NCBI RefSeq assembly: GCF_029873215.1
Contig: NZ_CP123620.1
Coordinates: forward strand, 1,426,001 to 1,490,000
Direction: 5' to 3'
Length of the DNA: 64,000 nt
Source of the DNA: Nocardioides sp. BP30
GTDB lineage: Bacteria; Actinomycetota; Actinomycetes; Propionibacteriales; Nocardioidaceae
The notes beneath the pieces were generated by a model that ran no database searches, was not told where the DNA came from, and saw only the letters and a program-made list of their open reading frames with translations. Position numbers and translations under genes: made by a program. Below are positions 53,142 through 63,074 of this stretch, piece by piece. How positions within the stretch are numbered: the first letter of the stretch is position 1; each line of letters begins with the position of its first letter.

Positions 53142-55778
53142 TCACTCCTCCTCGGCCGGCGCCAGCTCCGCGCTCACGCTCAGCTCGGAGGCCTGCGGGT
53201 CCACGGTGAAGACGAGGTCGCCCACGATGTTCCCGGTACGACGCAGATCGTCCTGGGCGAGCTCGGCGCCGCGGACCAGCTTCTCCGGGCCGCTGATCTC
53301 GGTACGGGCCAGGGGGGCGCGCATCTTGACCTTCGCGGTCGACTTCACGCCGCGGATGCCCGACAGCGCAGCCGCCACGGCGTCCAGTGCGGCGTCATCG
53401 GCAGCGGCCGCCGCGCCCAGGTCGAGCTCGGTCGGCCAGGCCGCGCGGTGGATGGAGCCCTGCTGCCACCACGACCAGACCTCCTCGGTCACATAGGGCA
53501 GGAACGGCGCGAGCAGCCGCAGCTGGGTGTGCAGGGCGATCGCCAGGGTGGCCTGCGCCGAGACGGTCGCCGGGTCGTCCGCGTCGCCGTACGCCCGCTC
53601 CTTGACCAGCTCCACGTAGTCGTCGCAGAACTCCCAGAAGAACTTCTCCGCCGTCTCCAGGGCGCTGGTGTAGTCGTAGGAGTCGAAGGCCTCGGTGGCC
53701 CTGGTGACCACGCCCGCGAGCCGACCTAGGAGCGCGCAGTCGATCGGCTCGGAGACGGCGAAGGTGTCCAGCGCCGTGGCCCCGACGTTGCCCAGCACGA
53801 ACTTGGAGGCGTTGAGCACCTTCATCGCGAGCCGGCGGCCGACCTTCATCTGGGTCTCGTCGAACGGAGAGTCCAGCCCCGGCCGCGACAGCGCCGCCCG
53901 CCAGCGGACCGCGTCCGCGCCGAACTTGTCGAGGATCTCGGTGGGGACGACGACGTTGCCCTTGGACTTCGACATCTTCTTGCGGTCGGGGTCCAGGATC
54001 CAGCCCGACAGCATGGCGTGGGACCACGGCACCTGGCCGTTCTCGAAGTGGGAGCGGACCACCCGGCTGAACAGCCAGGTCCGGATGATGTCGTGGCCCT
54101 GGGTGCACAGGTCCATCGGGAAGACCCGCTCGAACAGGTCGTCGTCTCTGCCCCATCGGCCGGCGATGTGGGGGGTGAGCGAGGACGTCGCCCACGTGTC
54201 CATCACGTCGGGGTCGCCGATGAAGCCGCCCGGGACGCCGCGCTGGTCGTCGGCGTAACCGGCCGGGGCGACGGTCGAGGGGTCGACCGGGAGCTGGTCC
54301 TCGGCCGCCACGATCGGATGCGCGTAGTCCGGGTTGCCCTCCTCGTCGAGGGCGTACCAGACCGGGAACGGGATGCCGAAGTAGCGCTGCCGGCTGATCA
54401 GCCAGTCGCCGTTGAGCCCACCCACCCAGTTGTCGAAGCGATGCTTCATGTGCTCGGGCAGCCAGCTGATGGCCTCCCCGTCGGCCAGCAGCGATGCCCG
54501 CAGGTCCGCGTTCCGGCCGCCGTTGGTGATGTACCACTGCCGGGTGGCGACGATCTCCAGCGGCTTGTCGCCCTTCTCGTAGAAGTTCGCCATCCGCTGG
54601 GTCGGCTTCGGCTCACCGTCGAGGTCGCCGGTCTCGCGGAGCTTGGCCACGATCGCCTCGCGGGCCGAGTGGGCGGTCTTGCCGGCCAGCTCGCCGTAGA
54701 ACGTGGCATCGGTCAGCCAGGCGGGGGTCTCGGTGGTGAAGCGGCCGTCGCGACCGATCACGGTGCGGACCGGCAGGGCGAGCTCGCGCCACCACTGGAC
54801 GTCGGTGAGGTCGCCGAAGGTGCAGCACATGGCGATGCCGGCGCCCTTGTCGGGCTCCGCGGCGGGATGGGCCAGCACCGGGATCTCGACGCCGAAGATC
54901 GGCGAGGAGACCGTCGTACCGAAGAGGGGCTGGTAGCGCTCGTCGTCGGGGTGGGCGATCAGCGCTACCACCGAGGGGATCAGCTCCGGACGGGTCGTCT
55001 CGATGAAGACGTCCTGCGAGGCCGATGCGGCGTCGCCGCGCCCACCCGCGCCGTGGAAGCGAACCCGGTGGTAGGCGCCGGGGTACTCGCGCGCCTCCAG
55101 CTCGGCCTGGGCGACAGCGGTCTGGAAGGTGACGTCCCACAGCGTGGGCGCCTCCTGGAGGTAGGCCTCGCCCCGAGCGAGGTTGCGCAGGAACGCCCGC
55201 TGGCTGACAGCGGTGGCGTCCTTGCCGATGGTGGTGTACTGCAGCGACCAGTCGTAGGACATGCCGAGGGTGCGCCACAGCGACTCGAAGACCTTCTCGT
55301 CCTCGACGACCAGCTGCGCGCACAGCTCGATGAAGTTGGGCCGGCTGATCGAGATCTGCCTCTTCGGGTCAGGCTTCTCCGGCGGGGTGAAGTCCGGGTC
55401 GTAGGGCAGCGACGGGTCGCAGCGGACGCCGAAGTAGTTCTGCACCCGCCGCTCGGTCGGCAGGCCGTTGTCGTCCCAGCCGATCGGGTAGAAGACAGAC
55501 TTGCCGCGCATCCGCTGGAAGCGGGCGATCAGGTCGGCGTGGGTGTAGCTGAAGACGTGGCCGACGTGCAGCGAGCCGGAGACCGTCGGCGGGGGAGTGT
55601 CGATGGAGTAGACGTTCTCCCGCGGCTGGGTGCGGTCGAAGGCGTAGGTGTCGTCGGCCTTCCACTGCTGCGACCACTTGGCCTCCAGCCCCTCGAGCGC
55701 CGGCTTCTCCGGTACGACGACGGGCGCGGCCGGCTGCGTCGTCGTAGCGGGGCTGTGGCTGCTCTGTGGCTCGGTCAT
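53142..55778 (-). CDS. valS: Valyl-tRNA synthetase
   Basis: ValS charges tRNA-Val and edits misactivated Thr. The 878-residue protein has the HIGH-type motif [16 protein letters not shown] near residue 70, the KMSKS motif in [19 protein letters not shown] near 600, editing-domain sequence [17 protein letters not shown], and an anticodon-binding C-domain. No C-terminal coiled coil extension is obvious, and the protein ends ELAPAEEE. No T-box leader was recognised in the 143 nt gap to the divergent folC start. Confidence 0.97.
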   Translation of the reverse strand: MTEPQSSHSPATTTQPAAPVVVPEKPALEGLEAKWSQQWKADDTYAFDRTQPRENVYSIDTPPPTVSGSLHVGHVFSYTHADLIARFQRMRGKSVFYPIGWDDNGLPTERRVQNYFGVRCDPSLPYDPDFTPPEKPDPKRQISISRPNFIELCAQLVVEDEKVFESLWRTLGMSYDWSLQYTTIGKDATAVSQRAFLRNLARGEAYLQEAPTLWDVTFQTAVAQAELEAREYPGAYHRVRFHGAGGRGDAASASQDVFIETTRPELIPSVVALIAHPDDERYQPLFGTTVSSPIFGVEIPVLAHPAAEPDKGAGIAMCCTFGDLTDVQWWRELALPVRTVIGRDGRFTTETPAWLTDATFYGELAGKTAHSAREAIVAKLRETGDLDGEPKPTQRMANFYEKGDKPLEIVATRQWYITNGGRNADLRASLLADGEAISWLPEHMKHRFDNWVGGLNGDWLISRQRYFGIPFPVWYALDEEGNPDYAHPIVAAEDQLPVDPSTVAPAGYADDQRGVPGGFIGDPDVMDTWATSSLTPHIAGRWGRDDDLFERVFPMDLCTQGHDIIRTWLFSRVVRSHFENGQVPWSHAMLSGWILDPDRKKMSKSKGNVVVPTEILDKFGADAVRWRAALSRPGLDSPFDETQMKVGRRLAMKVLNASKFVLGNVGATALDTFAVSEPIDCALLGRLAGVVTRATEAFDSYDYTSALETAEKFFWEFCDDYVELVKERAYGDADDPATVSAQATLAIALHTQLRLLAPFLPYVTEEVWSWWQQGSIHRAAWPTELDLGAAAAADDAALDAVAAALSGIRGVKSTAKVKMRAPLARTEISGPEKLVRGAELAQDDLRRTGNIVGDLVFTVDPQASELSVSAELAPAEEE

Positions 55779-55921
55779 GAGGAAATCCTAGGGTCGCGCG
55801 CCGGATAGGGGCGAAACGGGTTGATCGCGCGGACGCAAGCGGGGAACGATCGACCATGGACGTGGCAGCTCACCGGCTCGATCCGAGCGAGATCGAAGCC
55901 CTCGACTAGGATCGTGGGGCG

Positions 55922-57292
55922 ATGAGCGAGACACCCCAGGCCCGACCGGCCCAGACGATCGATGAGGCCCAGGACGCGTTGCTGTCCCGCTGGCCCGAGA
56001 CCCGACTGGAGCCCAGTCTCGACCGGATCCGCGCCTTCACCGAGCTGCTCGGCGACCCGCAGCACGCCTACCAGGTGATCCACCTGACCGGCACGAACGG
56101 CAAGACCTCGACCGCGAGGATGGTCGAGACCCTCCTCGGTGCCCTCGACCTGCGCACCGGCCGCTTCACCAGCCCCCACGTCGAGCGGATCAACGAGCGG
56201 ATCAGCGTCGACGGCGAGCCGTTGAGCGATGAGGAGTTCGTCGCCGCCTACAACGAGGTCGCGCCCTACACCCACCTGGTCGACGAGGACCAGCCCCATC
56301 CGCTCTCCTTCTTCGAGACAGTGGTGGGGATGGCGTTCGCGAAGTTCGCCGAGGCGCCCGTCGACGTGGCTGTGGTCGAGGTCGGCATGGGCGGCTCGTG
56401 GGACGCCACCAACGTCGCGGACGGCCAGGTCGCGGTGATCACCCCGATCGCCCTGGATCACGCGCAGTACCTGGGCGACACGCCCGTCGCGATCGCCCAG
56501 GAGAAGGCCGGCATCATCAAGCCCGGCGCGACCGTCGTGACAGCCAAGCAGCTGCCCGAGGTGCGCGAGGTGTTGCTCGCCCGCGCTGCCGAGGTCGGTG
56601 CCACCGTCGTGGAGGAGGATGTCGACTTCGGCGTCCTGGCCCGCTCGCCCGCCGTCGGCGGACAGGTGCTGAGCCTGCGCGGGCTGCACGGCACCTACGA
56701 CGAGGTCTTCGTGCCCCTGTACGGCGCCCACCAGGCGCAGAACGCGGCGCTCGCCCTGGCAGCGGTCGAGTCGCTGCTCGCCCCGCCCGACCAGCAGGGG
56801 CAGCCGCTCTCCGCCGAGGTCGTGAGCGACGCGTTCGGTCGGGTCAGCTCGCCGGGCCGGCTGGAGATCGTGCGCAGCAGCCCGACCATCCTGCTCGACG
56901 CGGCGCACAATCCGCACGGCGCGGAGGCGACCGCCGCCGCACTGGAGGACAGCTTCAGCTTCGATCACGTGATCGGCGTGATCGGCGTGATGGGTGACAA
57001 GGACGTCGAAGGGGTGCTGGCTGTCTTCGAGCCGCACCTGTCCCACCTCGTCGTCACGCAGAACAGCACCGAGCGGGCGATGTCGGCCCGGCGGCTGGGC
57101 CAAATCGCGATCGAGATGTACGGCGAGGAGCGCGTCTCCGTCGTACCGCGCCTCGACGACGCCATCGATGCCGCGGCCGCGATCGCCGAGGAGTCCGACA
57201 GCTCGATCAGCGCTGGCGCCGTGCTCGTCACCGGCTCGGTCGTCACGGTCGGCGAGGCCCGCGCGTTGCTGCGCCGCAAGGGGAGCCGATGA
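55922..57292 (+). CDS. folC: Folylpolyglutamate/dihydrofolate synthase
   Basis: FolC adds glutamate to folates. The 456-residue protein has the P-loop THLTGTNGKTSTARM-type sequence (HLTGTNGKTS), TGRFTSPHVERINERISVDG, ERLIS-like FETVVGMAFAKFAE, EVGMGGSWDATN, and HNPHGAEATAAALE. Its stop overlaps the DUF4233 gene start by 4 nt. The order valS-folC-DUF4233-ndk is conserved in mycobacteria. Confidence 0.95.
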   Translation: MSETPQARPAQTIDEAQDALLSRWPETRLEPSLDRIRAFTELLGDPQHAYQVIHLTGTNGKTSTARMVETLLGALDLRTGRFTSPHVERINERISVDGEPLSDEEFVAAYNEVAPYTHLVDEDQPHPLSFFETVVGMAFAKFAEAPVDVAVVEVGMGGSWDATNVADGQVAVITPIALDHAQYLGDTPVAIAQEKAGIIKPGATVVTAKQLPEVREVLLARAAEVGATVVEEDVDFGVLARSPAVGGQVLSLRGLHGTYDEVFVPLYGAHQAQNAALALAAVESLLAPPDQQGQPLSAEVVSDAFGRVSSPGRLEIVRSSPTILLDAAHNPHGAEATAAALEDSFSFDHVIGVIGVMGDKDVEGVLAVFEPHLSHLVVTQNSTERAMSARRLGQIAIEMYGEERVSVVPRLDDAIDAAAAIAEESDSSISAGAVLVTGSVVTVGEARALLRRKGSR

Positions 57293-57828
57293 GCGAGCAG
57301 CCCGACCCGCAGGACGCCGCCGGGGACGCCGTCGGGGACGCAGCCGAGTACGCCGCCGAGGACGCCGCCGAGGACGCCGCTGAGGACGCCGTCGTCTACG
57401 CCGACGACCGCGACACCTCGCCGCGCCGGAGCATGGCGGCGGCGATCCTGGTGCTGCAGGGCATCGTGCTCGCGCTGACCACGCCGGTGATGATCTCGAT
57501 CGGCAACGTGTCGTGGCGTGCGGCGGTGCCGATCGGTGTCGGGCTGTGCCTGGTCTGCATCCTGCTCTCCGGCATGCTGCGCCGGCGATGGGCCTACGCC
57601 GCCGGCTGGCTGGTCCAGGTCGTCTCGCTGGCGCTCGGCCTCGTGGTCCACATGATGTTCGTGCTCGGCATCATCTTCCTGGTGCTGTGGTGGGGCGCGA
57701 TGGCGCTCTCCAGCAAGATCGAGCGGGAGAAGGCGGCCGCCTACGCGGCCTACGACCGGCTCAGTCCCGAGGAGCAGGCGGCGCAGGATCGGGCCGTGCA
57801 GGCCCACCGACCGCCAGCGCGCGAGTGA
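57289..57828 (+). CDS. DUF4233 membrane protein
   Basis: The 179-residue protein has an acidic Asp/Ala repeat at the N-terminus (about 8-40), then four membrane helices (about 48-135), with RRSMAAAILVLQGIVLALTTPVMISIGN and RRRWAYAAGWLVQVVSLALGLVVHMMF. It is the usual folC-linked DUF4233 protein of actinobacteria, function unknown. It overlaps folC by 4 nt at the start. The last 68 nt overlap the convergent MocR gene. Confidence 0.88.
   Translation: MSEQPDPQDAAGDAVGDAAEYAAEDAAEDAAEDAVVYADDRDTSPRRSMAAAILVLQGIVLALTTPVMISIGNVSWRAAVPIGVGLCLVCILLSGMLRRRWAYAAGWLVQVVSLALGLVVHMMFVLGIIFLVLWWGAMALSSKIEREKAAAYAAYDRLSPEEQAAQDRAVQAHRPPARE
57313..57408 (+). repeat. Degenerate 12-bp tandem repeat in DUF4233
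   Basis: About eight copies of a GACGCCGCCGAG-like unit encode the Asp-Ala-Ala/Val-Glu/Gly repeat of the protein N-terminus. The unit is a multiple of three, so copy changes would not shift the frame. Confidence 0.7.
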
Positions 57829-59140
57829 GCACTGCCAGCGCCGCGTCCAGCTCGGCGTCGCTGACCCCGCCGAACCCGATCACCAGTCCGGTGTGGCCGC
57901 TGCTGCGCGCATAGCTGCTGAGGAGCCCGACCTGAAACCCCGCTGCCAGGGCGGCGTCGCGGGCCGCCACGGCCCGATCCTCGGGCATCAGCCAGGTCGA
58001 GTACATCCCGGCCAGCGGGCCGGCCAGCTCGGCGTACGGCGAGAGCGCCGCGGCGACCCGTGGTGCCCGCTCGGCGTAGGTGCGCCGCGCGGCCCTGACC
58101 ACCTTGTCGACCCAGCCGTCGCGCAGCAGCGTGAGCAGTGCCCGCTGGGCCGGCCAGGAGGCACCGTCGTGCGTGACCAGGCGGTGCTCCTGCAGCGGGC
58201 CGGCGAGCGCGGGCGGTACGACCAGCCAGCCCAGCCGCAGCGCCGGCGCCACTGCCTTGGCCGCTGTTCCGAGATAGGCGACCCGCTCGCGGTCCAGGCT
58301 GGCGAGCGCCGGGACGGGGGCGACGTCGTAGCGGAACTCCGAGTCGTAGTCGTCCTCGATCACGATGGCGTCCGCCGCCCGGGCCGCGGCGAGCAGGTCG
58401 AGGCGCTCGGCCGCCGGCATGACCCGGCCCAGCGGGTGCTGGTGCGCCGGGGTGACGTAGATCCCGGCGAGCCCGCGCACCGACGTGATCGGTGCGGCCG
58501 CGGGGACGTCGACCGTCGCCCGGCCGGCGTCGGCGACGGTCGCCGCAGCGGCGCGGTAGCCCGGGTCCTCGACGCCGATCGGTCCGGGCGGCAGCACCCG
58601 CAGCAGCTGGCGCAGGCCATCGCCGGTGCCGGCCGTCACCACGATCTCGTCAGGCTCGACCACGAGGCCGCGGGTGCGGCCGAGCCGGTCGGCCAGGGCG
58701 ACGCGCAGCTCGGGCAGGCCGCGCGGGTCGTCGTACCCGGGCGGCGGAGCGACGGCCGAGACCTCGCGCCAGGCGCGCCGCCACCCGGCGCGCTGGCGCG
58801 GGTCGATCCACGGCGTGCCGGTGTCGAGGAGGACCAGGGGTCGCTCGACCGGACGGCGGGACGGCCGGGTCGCCGCCGGTGGCGGCGCCAGGCCGCCGGA
58901 GGCGACGAAGGTGCCGGCGCCGCGGCGGGTCTCCAGCCAGCCCTCCGCCACCAGCTGTTCGTATCCCTGCTCGACCACGGCCCGCGAGACCACGAGGTCG
59001 GCGGCGAGCGCCCGGCTCGACGGCAGCCGGTCGCCGCGCAGGAGGGTGCCGCCGACGATCAGCGAGCGGACCTGCGTGGCGAGCTGCGCCGGCATCGGCA
59101 CGGCGGCGGTGCGATCCAGCCGCAGCGGCAGCGTGCTCAC
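57761..59140 (-). CDS. MocR/PdxR-type GntR regulator with aminotransferase domain
   Basis: From the GTG at 59140 the protein is 459 residues. A GntR winged helix (about 10-75; VPMPAQLATQVRSLIVGGTLLRGDRLPSSRALAADLVVSRAVVEQGYEQLVAEGWLETRRGAGTFVA) is followed by a fold-type I aminotransferase-like domain with Asp in IVIEDDYDSEFRY and the PLP Lys in YLGTAAKAVAPALRLGWLV. MocR proteins sense PLP-amine adducts; many control vitamin B6 or GABA genes. It is divergent from a flavin-fold gene. Its 3' end overlaps the convergent DUF4233 gene by 68 nt. Confidence 0.9.
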   Translation of the reverse strand: MSTLPLRLDRTAAVPMPAQLATQVRSLIVGGTLLRGDRLPSSRALAADLVVSRAVVEQGYEQLVAEGWLETRRGAGTFVASGGLAPPPAATRPSRRPVERPLVLLDTGTPWIDPRQRAGWRRAWREVSAVAPPPGYDDPRGLPELRVALADRLGRTRGLVVEPDEIVVTAGTGDGLRQLLRVLPPGPIGVEDPGYRAAAATVADAGRATVDVPAAAPITSVRGLAGIYVTPAHQHPLGRVMPAAERLDLLAAARAADAIVIEDDYDSEFRYDVAPVPALASLDRERVAYLGTAAKAVAPALRLGWLVVPPALAGPLQEHRLVTHDGASWPAQRALLTLLRDGWVDKVVRAARRTYAERAPRVAAALSPYAELAGPLAGMYSTWLMPEDRAVAARDAALAAGFQVGLLSSYARSSGHTGLVIGFGGVSDAELDAALAVLTRALAVGGPARPDPAPPAPRD

Positions 59141-59210
59141 CCTGGTGTCCTGTTCGAATAGCGACGGATTGGCCCGTGTGTCCAGGCCACTTCCGGTCGA
59201 GGATAGGACC

Positions 59211-59879
59211 ATGTCCACGCTCTCACCCACCCCACGCACCACCGTCGGCCGGGAGAAGGAGCGCGCGGTCGCCGATCGCGCGAGCCTGCACCGGCTCCTC
59301 GCCGACGGGCTGGTCGCGCACCTCGGCGTCGCCATGGGCACCCACCCGGTGGTGCTGCCGACGGCGTACGGCGTGGATCTCGACGGGCCGGACGACGGCG
59401 GCACGCTCTACCTGCACGGCTCGGTGGCGGCCGGTTGGCTCGCAGCGGCGCTGGCCGGGGACGTCTGCGTCACCCTCACCGAGCTGGACGGCCTGGTCGC
59501 CGCGCGAAGCGGCTTCAACCATTCGATGAACTACCGCAGCGCCGTGATCATCGGTACGCCGCGGCGCGTCGACGACCCGGCCGAGCGGCGTCGGGCGCTG
59601 GATCTGATCGTCGATCAGATGGTCCCCGGTCGAGCCGCCACCCTGCGCGAGCCCACCCGCAAGGAGCTGGCGGCGACGGTCGTGCTCGCGCTCCCGATGG
59701 CCGAGGCGAGCATGAAGCAGCGCGCCGGCGGTCCCGAGGACGAACCCGAGGATGTGGCCGCCGGGATCTGGGCCGGTGTGATCCCGCTGCGCCGGATCAG
59801 TGCCGGCGTGGTGACCTCGCCAGACTCGCACAGCGCGGTGCCTGCCGACGTCAGGGCGCGTGCCGAGGCGTTGGGCTGA
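59211..59879 (+). CDS. Pyridoxamine 5'-phosphate oxidase-like flavin-fold protein
   Basis: The 222-residue protein has HLGVAMGTHPVVLPTAYGVDLDGPDDGGTLYLHGSVAAGWLAAALAGDVCVTLTELDGLVAARSGFNHSMNYRSAVIIG, a split-barrel PPOX arrangement. The second half has KELAATVVLALPMAEASMKQRAGGPEDEPEDVAAGIWAGVIPL, seen in proteins often annotated as PPOX or nitroimidazole-resistance-like. It is divergent from the MocR gene, with 70 nt between starts, and thus its likely target. A PaiB-like gene starts one nt after it stops. Confidence 0.82.
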   Translation: MSTLSPTPRTTVGREKERAVADRASLHRLLADGLVAHLGVAMGTHPVVLPTAYGVDLDGPDDGGTLYLHGSVAAGWLAAALAGDVCVTLTELDGLVAARSGFNHSMNYRSAVIIGTPRRVDDPAERRRALDLIVDQMVPGRAATLREPTRKELAATVVLALPMAEASMKQRAGGPEDEPEDVAAGIWAGVIPLRRISAGVVTSPDSHSAVPADVRARAEALG

Positions 59880-59880
59880 G

Positions 59881-60492
59881 GTGTACGTCCCGCGCTTCAA
59901 CGCCGCCGACGAGTCCTGGGCACGGGCCCTGGTCGCGGAGGTCGGTGCCGGTGAGCTCGTGAGCACCGGGCCCGACGGCTACCCGCTCGCCACCCTGCTG
60001 CCGGTGCTCTGGCGGGGCGACCTGGTGGTGGCCCACCTGGCGCGAGCCAACCCCCACTGGCGCGCCCTCGGCGATGGTGCGCCTGCGCTGCTCGTCTGCA
60101 CCGGACCGCAGGCCTACGTCCATCCGGGCTGGTACCCCGCGAAGGGGGAGCACGGCAAGGTGGTTCCGACCTGGAACTACTCCTCGGTCCACCTGAGGGG
60201 CACGGCCCGCGTGATCGAGGACGCCGGATGGCTGCGAGAGGCGGTGACGGCGCTGACCGACCGGCACGAGGCCGGGCTCGTCGACCGGTGGCGGGTCTCG
60301 GACGCGCCCGCCGGCTATGTCGACGGCATGCTCCGGGCGATCGTCGGCGTGGAGCTGCGGGTGGAGCGGATCGAGGCGAAGGCGAAGCTGTCCCAGAACC
60401 GCTCCGAGGCTGACCGGCGCGGTGTCATCGAGGGGCTGGGCGAGCATCCGGTCGCGGAGGCGATGCGCCGGGGTGAGGCCGACTTCGCGTGA
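59881..60492 (+). CDS. FMN-binding negative transcriptional regulator-like (PaiB family)
   Basis: The 203-residue protein begins [63 protein letters not shown], and has [37 protein letters not shown], which matches PaiB. The family has an FMN-binding split barrel; whether it acts on DNA in actinobacteria is not established. It begins one base after the preceding gene, so it is probably in the same MocR-controlled unit. The GTG start corresponds to the family's MY(I/V)P start. Confidence 0.88.
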   Translation: MYVPRFNAADESWARALVAEVGAGELVSTGPDGYPLATLLPVLWRGDLVVAHLARANPHWRALGDGAPALLVCTGPQAYVHPGWYPAKGEHGKVVPTWNYSSVHLRGTARVIEDAGWLREAVTALTDRHEAGLVDRWRVSDAPAGYVDGMLRAIVGVELRVERIEAKAKLSQNRSEADRRGVIEGLGEHPVAEAMRRGEADFA

Positions 60493-60520
60493 GGCAGGCC
60501 GCCCGGTTAACCTCGGCGCC

Positions 60521-60940
60521 ATGACTCAGCGCACCCTCGTCCTCGTCAAGCCCGACGGTGTCCGCCGCGGCCTCACCGGCGAGGTGATCCGTCGCATCGA
60601 GGCGAAGGGCTACACCCTGGTCGCGCTGGAGCTGCGCACCGCGACGCCGGAGCTGCTCGCCCAGCACTATGCCGAGCACGAGGGCAAGCCCTTCTACGAG
60701 CCGCTGGTCGAGTTCATGCTCTCCGGCCCCGTTGCCGCGCTCGTGATCGAGGGTGAGCGCGTGATCGAGGGCTTCCGGTCCCTGGCCGGCACGACCGACC
60801 CCACGACGGCCGCCCCCGGCACGATCCGCGGTGACCTGGGCCGCGACTGGGGTCTGGCGGTGCAGCAGAACCTCGTGCACGGCTCGGATGCTCCGGAGTC
60901 GGCCGAGCGCGAGATCGGGATCTGGTTCCCCGCTCTGTGA
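60521..60940 (+). CDS. ndk: Nucleoside diphosphate kinase
   Basis: Ndk balances nucleoside triphosphate pools. The 139-residue protein has [75 protein letters not shown] and the phospho-His in [20 protein letters not shown]. It is 28 nt after the PaiB-like gene. In M. tuberculosis and Streptomyces it follows folC and DUF4233, so the MocR-flavin cluster is an insertion into a conserved order. Confidence 0.97.
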   Translation: MTQRTLVLVKPDGVRRGLTGEVIRRIEAKGYTLVALELRTATPELLAQHYAEHEGKPFYEPLVEFMLSGPVAALVIEGERVIEGFRSLAGTTDPTTAAPGTIRGDLGRDWGLAVQQNLVHGSDAPESAEREIGIWFPAL

Positions 60941-61104
60941 CGTGGGCGTACGACGACGGGTCGCGGGCGCTGAGGTGGAGTAGTCACACCCGACTCACCG
61001 GCCCGGCGTGCCTCACCAGAATCACCCGTCACGCCGCATAACCTCGTCAGCGGGTAGCGCCGTACCGGGGCTCTGCCCGCTCCTTCCCCAAGCGAGGCAG
61101 ACCC

Positions 61105-62133
61105 GTGGCGAACAGCTTGATCGGTCGTGACATGGCCGTCGACCTCGGCACCGCCAACACGCTCGTCTACGTGCGCGGCCGTGGCGTGCTGGTCGACGAG
61201 CCGAGCGTCGTCGCGCTCAACCAGACCACCGGCGAGGTGCTCGCCGTCGGGCACGAGGCGAAGCGGATGCTGGGCCGTACGCCGGACAACATCACCGCGC
61301 TGCGCCCCCTCAAGGACGGCGTCATCGCCGACTTCGAGGCGACCGAGCAGATGCTGCGCTACTTCATCCAGCAGGTCCACCGCCGCCGCTACTTCGCCAA
61401 GCCGCGGATGGTGATCTGCGTGCCCAGCGGCATCACGGCCGTCGAGACCCGGGCCGTGAAGGAGGCCGGCTACCAGGCCGGTGCACGCCGGGTCTACATC
61501 GTCGAGGAGCCGATGGCCGCGGCGATCGGAGCGGGCCTGCCGGTCCACCTGCCCACCGGCAACATGGTCGTCGACGTCGGCGGCGGCACGACGGAGGTCG
61601 CCGTCATCAGCCTCGGTGGCATCGTCACCTCCCTGTCGGTGCGCACCGCCGGTGACGACCTCGACAACGCGATCGTGCAGTGGATGAAGAAGGAGCACGC
61701 CCTGCTGCTCGGCGAGCGGACCGCCGAGGAGGTCAAGATGAGCCTCGGCTCGGCGTGGCCCGCAGCGGAGGAGCCGGAGGCCGAGATCCGGGGCCGCGAC
61801 ATGGTCAGCGGCCTGCCGCGCACCGTGACGGTCTCCAGCGCCGACATCCGGGCCGCGCTGGAGGAGCCGATCAGCGGCATCGTCGACGCGGTCCGTGCGA
61901 CGCTGGACCAGACCCCGCCCGAGCTGGCCGGGGACATCATGGACCGCGGCATCGTGCTCACCGGCGGCGGAGCGCTGCTCAAGGGACTCGACGAGCGGAT
62001 CCGGCACGAGACCGGCATGCCGGTGCACCTCGCCGACGGCCCGCTGACCTCGGTCGCACTCGGCGCGGGTCGCTGCGTGGAGGAGTTCGAGGCGCTGCAG
62101 AAGGTGCTCGTCACCGAGACGCGGCGGTGGTGA
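61105..62133 (+). CDS. mreB: Cell-shape-determining actin-like protein MreB
   Basis: The 342-residue protein has phosphate-1 DLGTANTLVYVRGRGVLVDEPSVVALN, VIADFEATEQMLRYFI, IVEEPMAAAIGAGLPVHLPTGNMVVDVGGGTTEVAVISLG and GIVLTGGGALLKGLDERI, all MreB motifs. It polymerises on the membrane and organises lateral wall synthesis. Order mreB-mreC-mreD-PBP2 with tight overlaps indicates one operon. The 164-nt gap after ndk probably holds its promoter, but I could not identify one clearly. GTG start. Confidence 0.97.
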   Translation: MANSLIGRDMAVDLGTANTLVYVRGRGVLVDEPSVVALNQTTGEVLAVGHEAKRMLGRTPDNITALRPLKDGVIADFEATEQMLRYFIQQVHRRRYFAKPRMVICVPSGITAVETRAVKEAGYQAGARRVYIVEEPMAAAIGAGLPVHLPTGNMVVDVGGGTTEVAVISLGGIVTSLSVRTAGDDLDNAIVQWMKKEHALLLGERTAEEVKMSLGSAWPAAEEPEAEIRGRDMVSGLPRTVTVSSADIRAALEEPISGIVDAVRATLDQTPPELAGDIMDRGIVLTGGGALLKGLDERIRHETGMPVHLADGPLTSVALGAGRCVEEFEALQKVLVTETRRW

Positions 62134-63074
62134 TGACGCAGCAGCAGCTCCGCCCGGTGGTCCGCCGGGAAGGGATCAACCGCCGCGGCAGCCTCGAGCC
62201 GCGCGACCCGCGCTCGCCGCGTCGTTCGACCGCTGTCGCGCTCGTCCTGGCCTGTGCCACCCTGCTCACCCTGGACAAGACGGGGGGTGCCCTGGATCCC
62301 GCCCGCCGGCTGATCGGCGAGGTCTTCGGACCGGCCGAGTCGGCGGTCTCCACCGTCGCCCGGCCGGTGACCTCGGTCCCGGGCTGGTTCCGGACGCGCA
62401 GCGGCATGAAGAGCGACCTGGCCGAGCTCAAGGCCGAGAACGCCAAGCTCGAGCAGCAGGTGCGCACCAGCGCCTACGACCGCAACCGGCTGGCCGAGTA
62501 CGACGGGCTCACCAAGGCCGCCGAGAACATCGGCTACGCGGTCGTGCCGACCCACGTCGTGGCGCTCGGGCCGGCCCAGTCCTTCCACCGCACCGCCACC
62601 ATCGACGCGGGTTCGGCCTCCGGGATCAAGCCCGACATGACGGTCGTCGCCGCCCAGGGGCTGGTCGGTCGGGTCCTGCGTGTGACCAGCACGACCGCCA
62701 CCGTTCTGCTCATCGTCGACGGCGACTCCACCGTCGGCGGCCGGGCGAGCTCCTCGATGAAGGTCGGCTTCGTGCGCGGCGACGGCCAGCTCGACGGCGG
62801 CTCGCTCGAGCTGCAGCTCATCGACCAGAGCGCCACCCCCGCCGCCGGCGACACCGTGGTGACGTGGGGGTCGACGAAGGACGCGCCGTACGTCTCGGGC
62901 GTCCCCATCGGCCAGGTCACCTCGGTCTACTCCAGCGTGCGGGACTCCTCCAAGACCGCCGCCGTGCGGCCCTATGTCGACTTCGGCGCCCTCGACCTGG
63001 TCGGCGTCGTGGTGCCCAGCGGCACCAAGAGCGACCGCGCGATCATCGACGCCGACGGGAGCCTCAAGCGATGA
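62133..63074 (+). CDS. mreC: Rod-shape-determining protein MreC
   Basis: The 313-residue protein has one membrane helix (about 31-50; RSTAVALVLACATLLTLDKTG), a coiled coil (RSGMKSDLAELKAENAKLEQQVRTSAYDRNRLAEYDGL), then the double beta-barrel MreC domain with VVPTHVVALGPAQSFHRTATIDAGSASGIKPDMTVVAAQGLVGRV. The outside domain would link MreB to penicillin-binding proteins. ATG 62133 overlaps the mreB stop; GTG 62130 is also possible. Confidence 0.94.
   Translation: MTQQQLRPVVRREGINRRGSLEPRDPRSPRRSTAVALVLACATLLTLDKTGGALDPARRLIGEVFGPAESAVSTVARPVTSVPGWFRTRSGMKSDLAELKAENAKLEQQVRTSAYDRNRLAEYDGLTKAAENIGYAVVPTHVVALGPAQSFHRTATIDAGSASGIKPDMTVVAAQGLVGRVLRVTSTTATVLLIVDGDSTVGGRASSSMKVGFVRGDGQLDGGSLELQLIDQSATPAAGDTVVTWGSTKDAPYVSGVPIGQVTSVYSSVRDSSKTAAVRPYVDFGALDLVGVVVPSGTKSDRAIIDADGSLKR

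Noticed and set aside
55779..55921. T-box or other riboswitch ahead of valS or folC
   Set aside because: No T-box sequence, specifier loop or antiterminator could be recognised in the 143-nt gap.
59168..59190. MocR operator TTGGCC-N10-GGCCAC
   Set aside because: Only a 5-bp inverted repeat; direct repeats of GTGTCC can also be drawn. Position is right, but the evidence does not decide a site.
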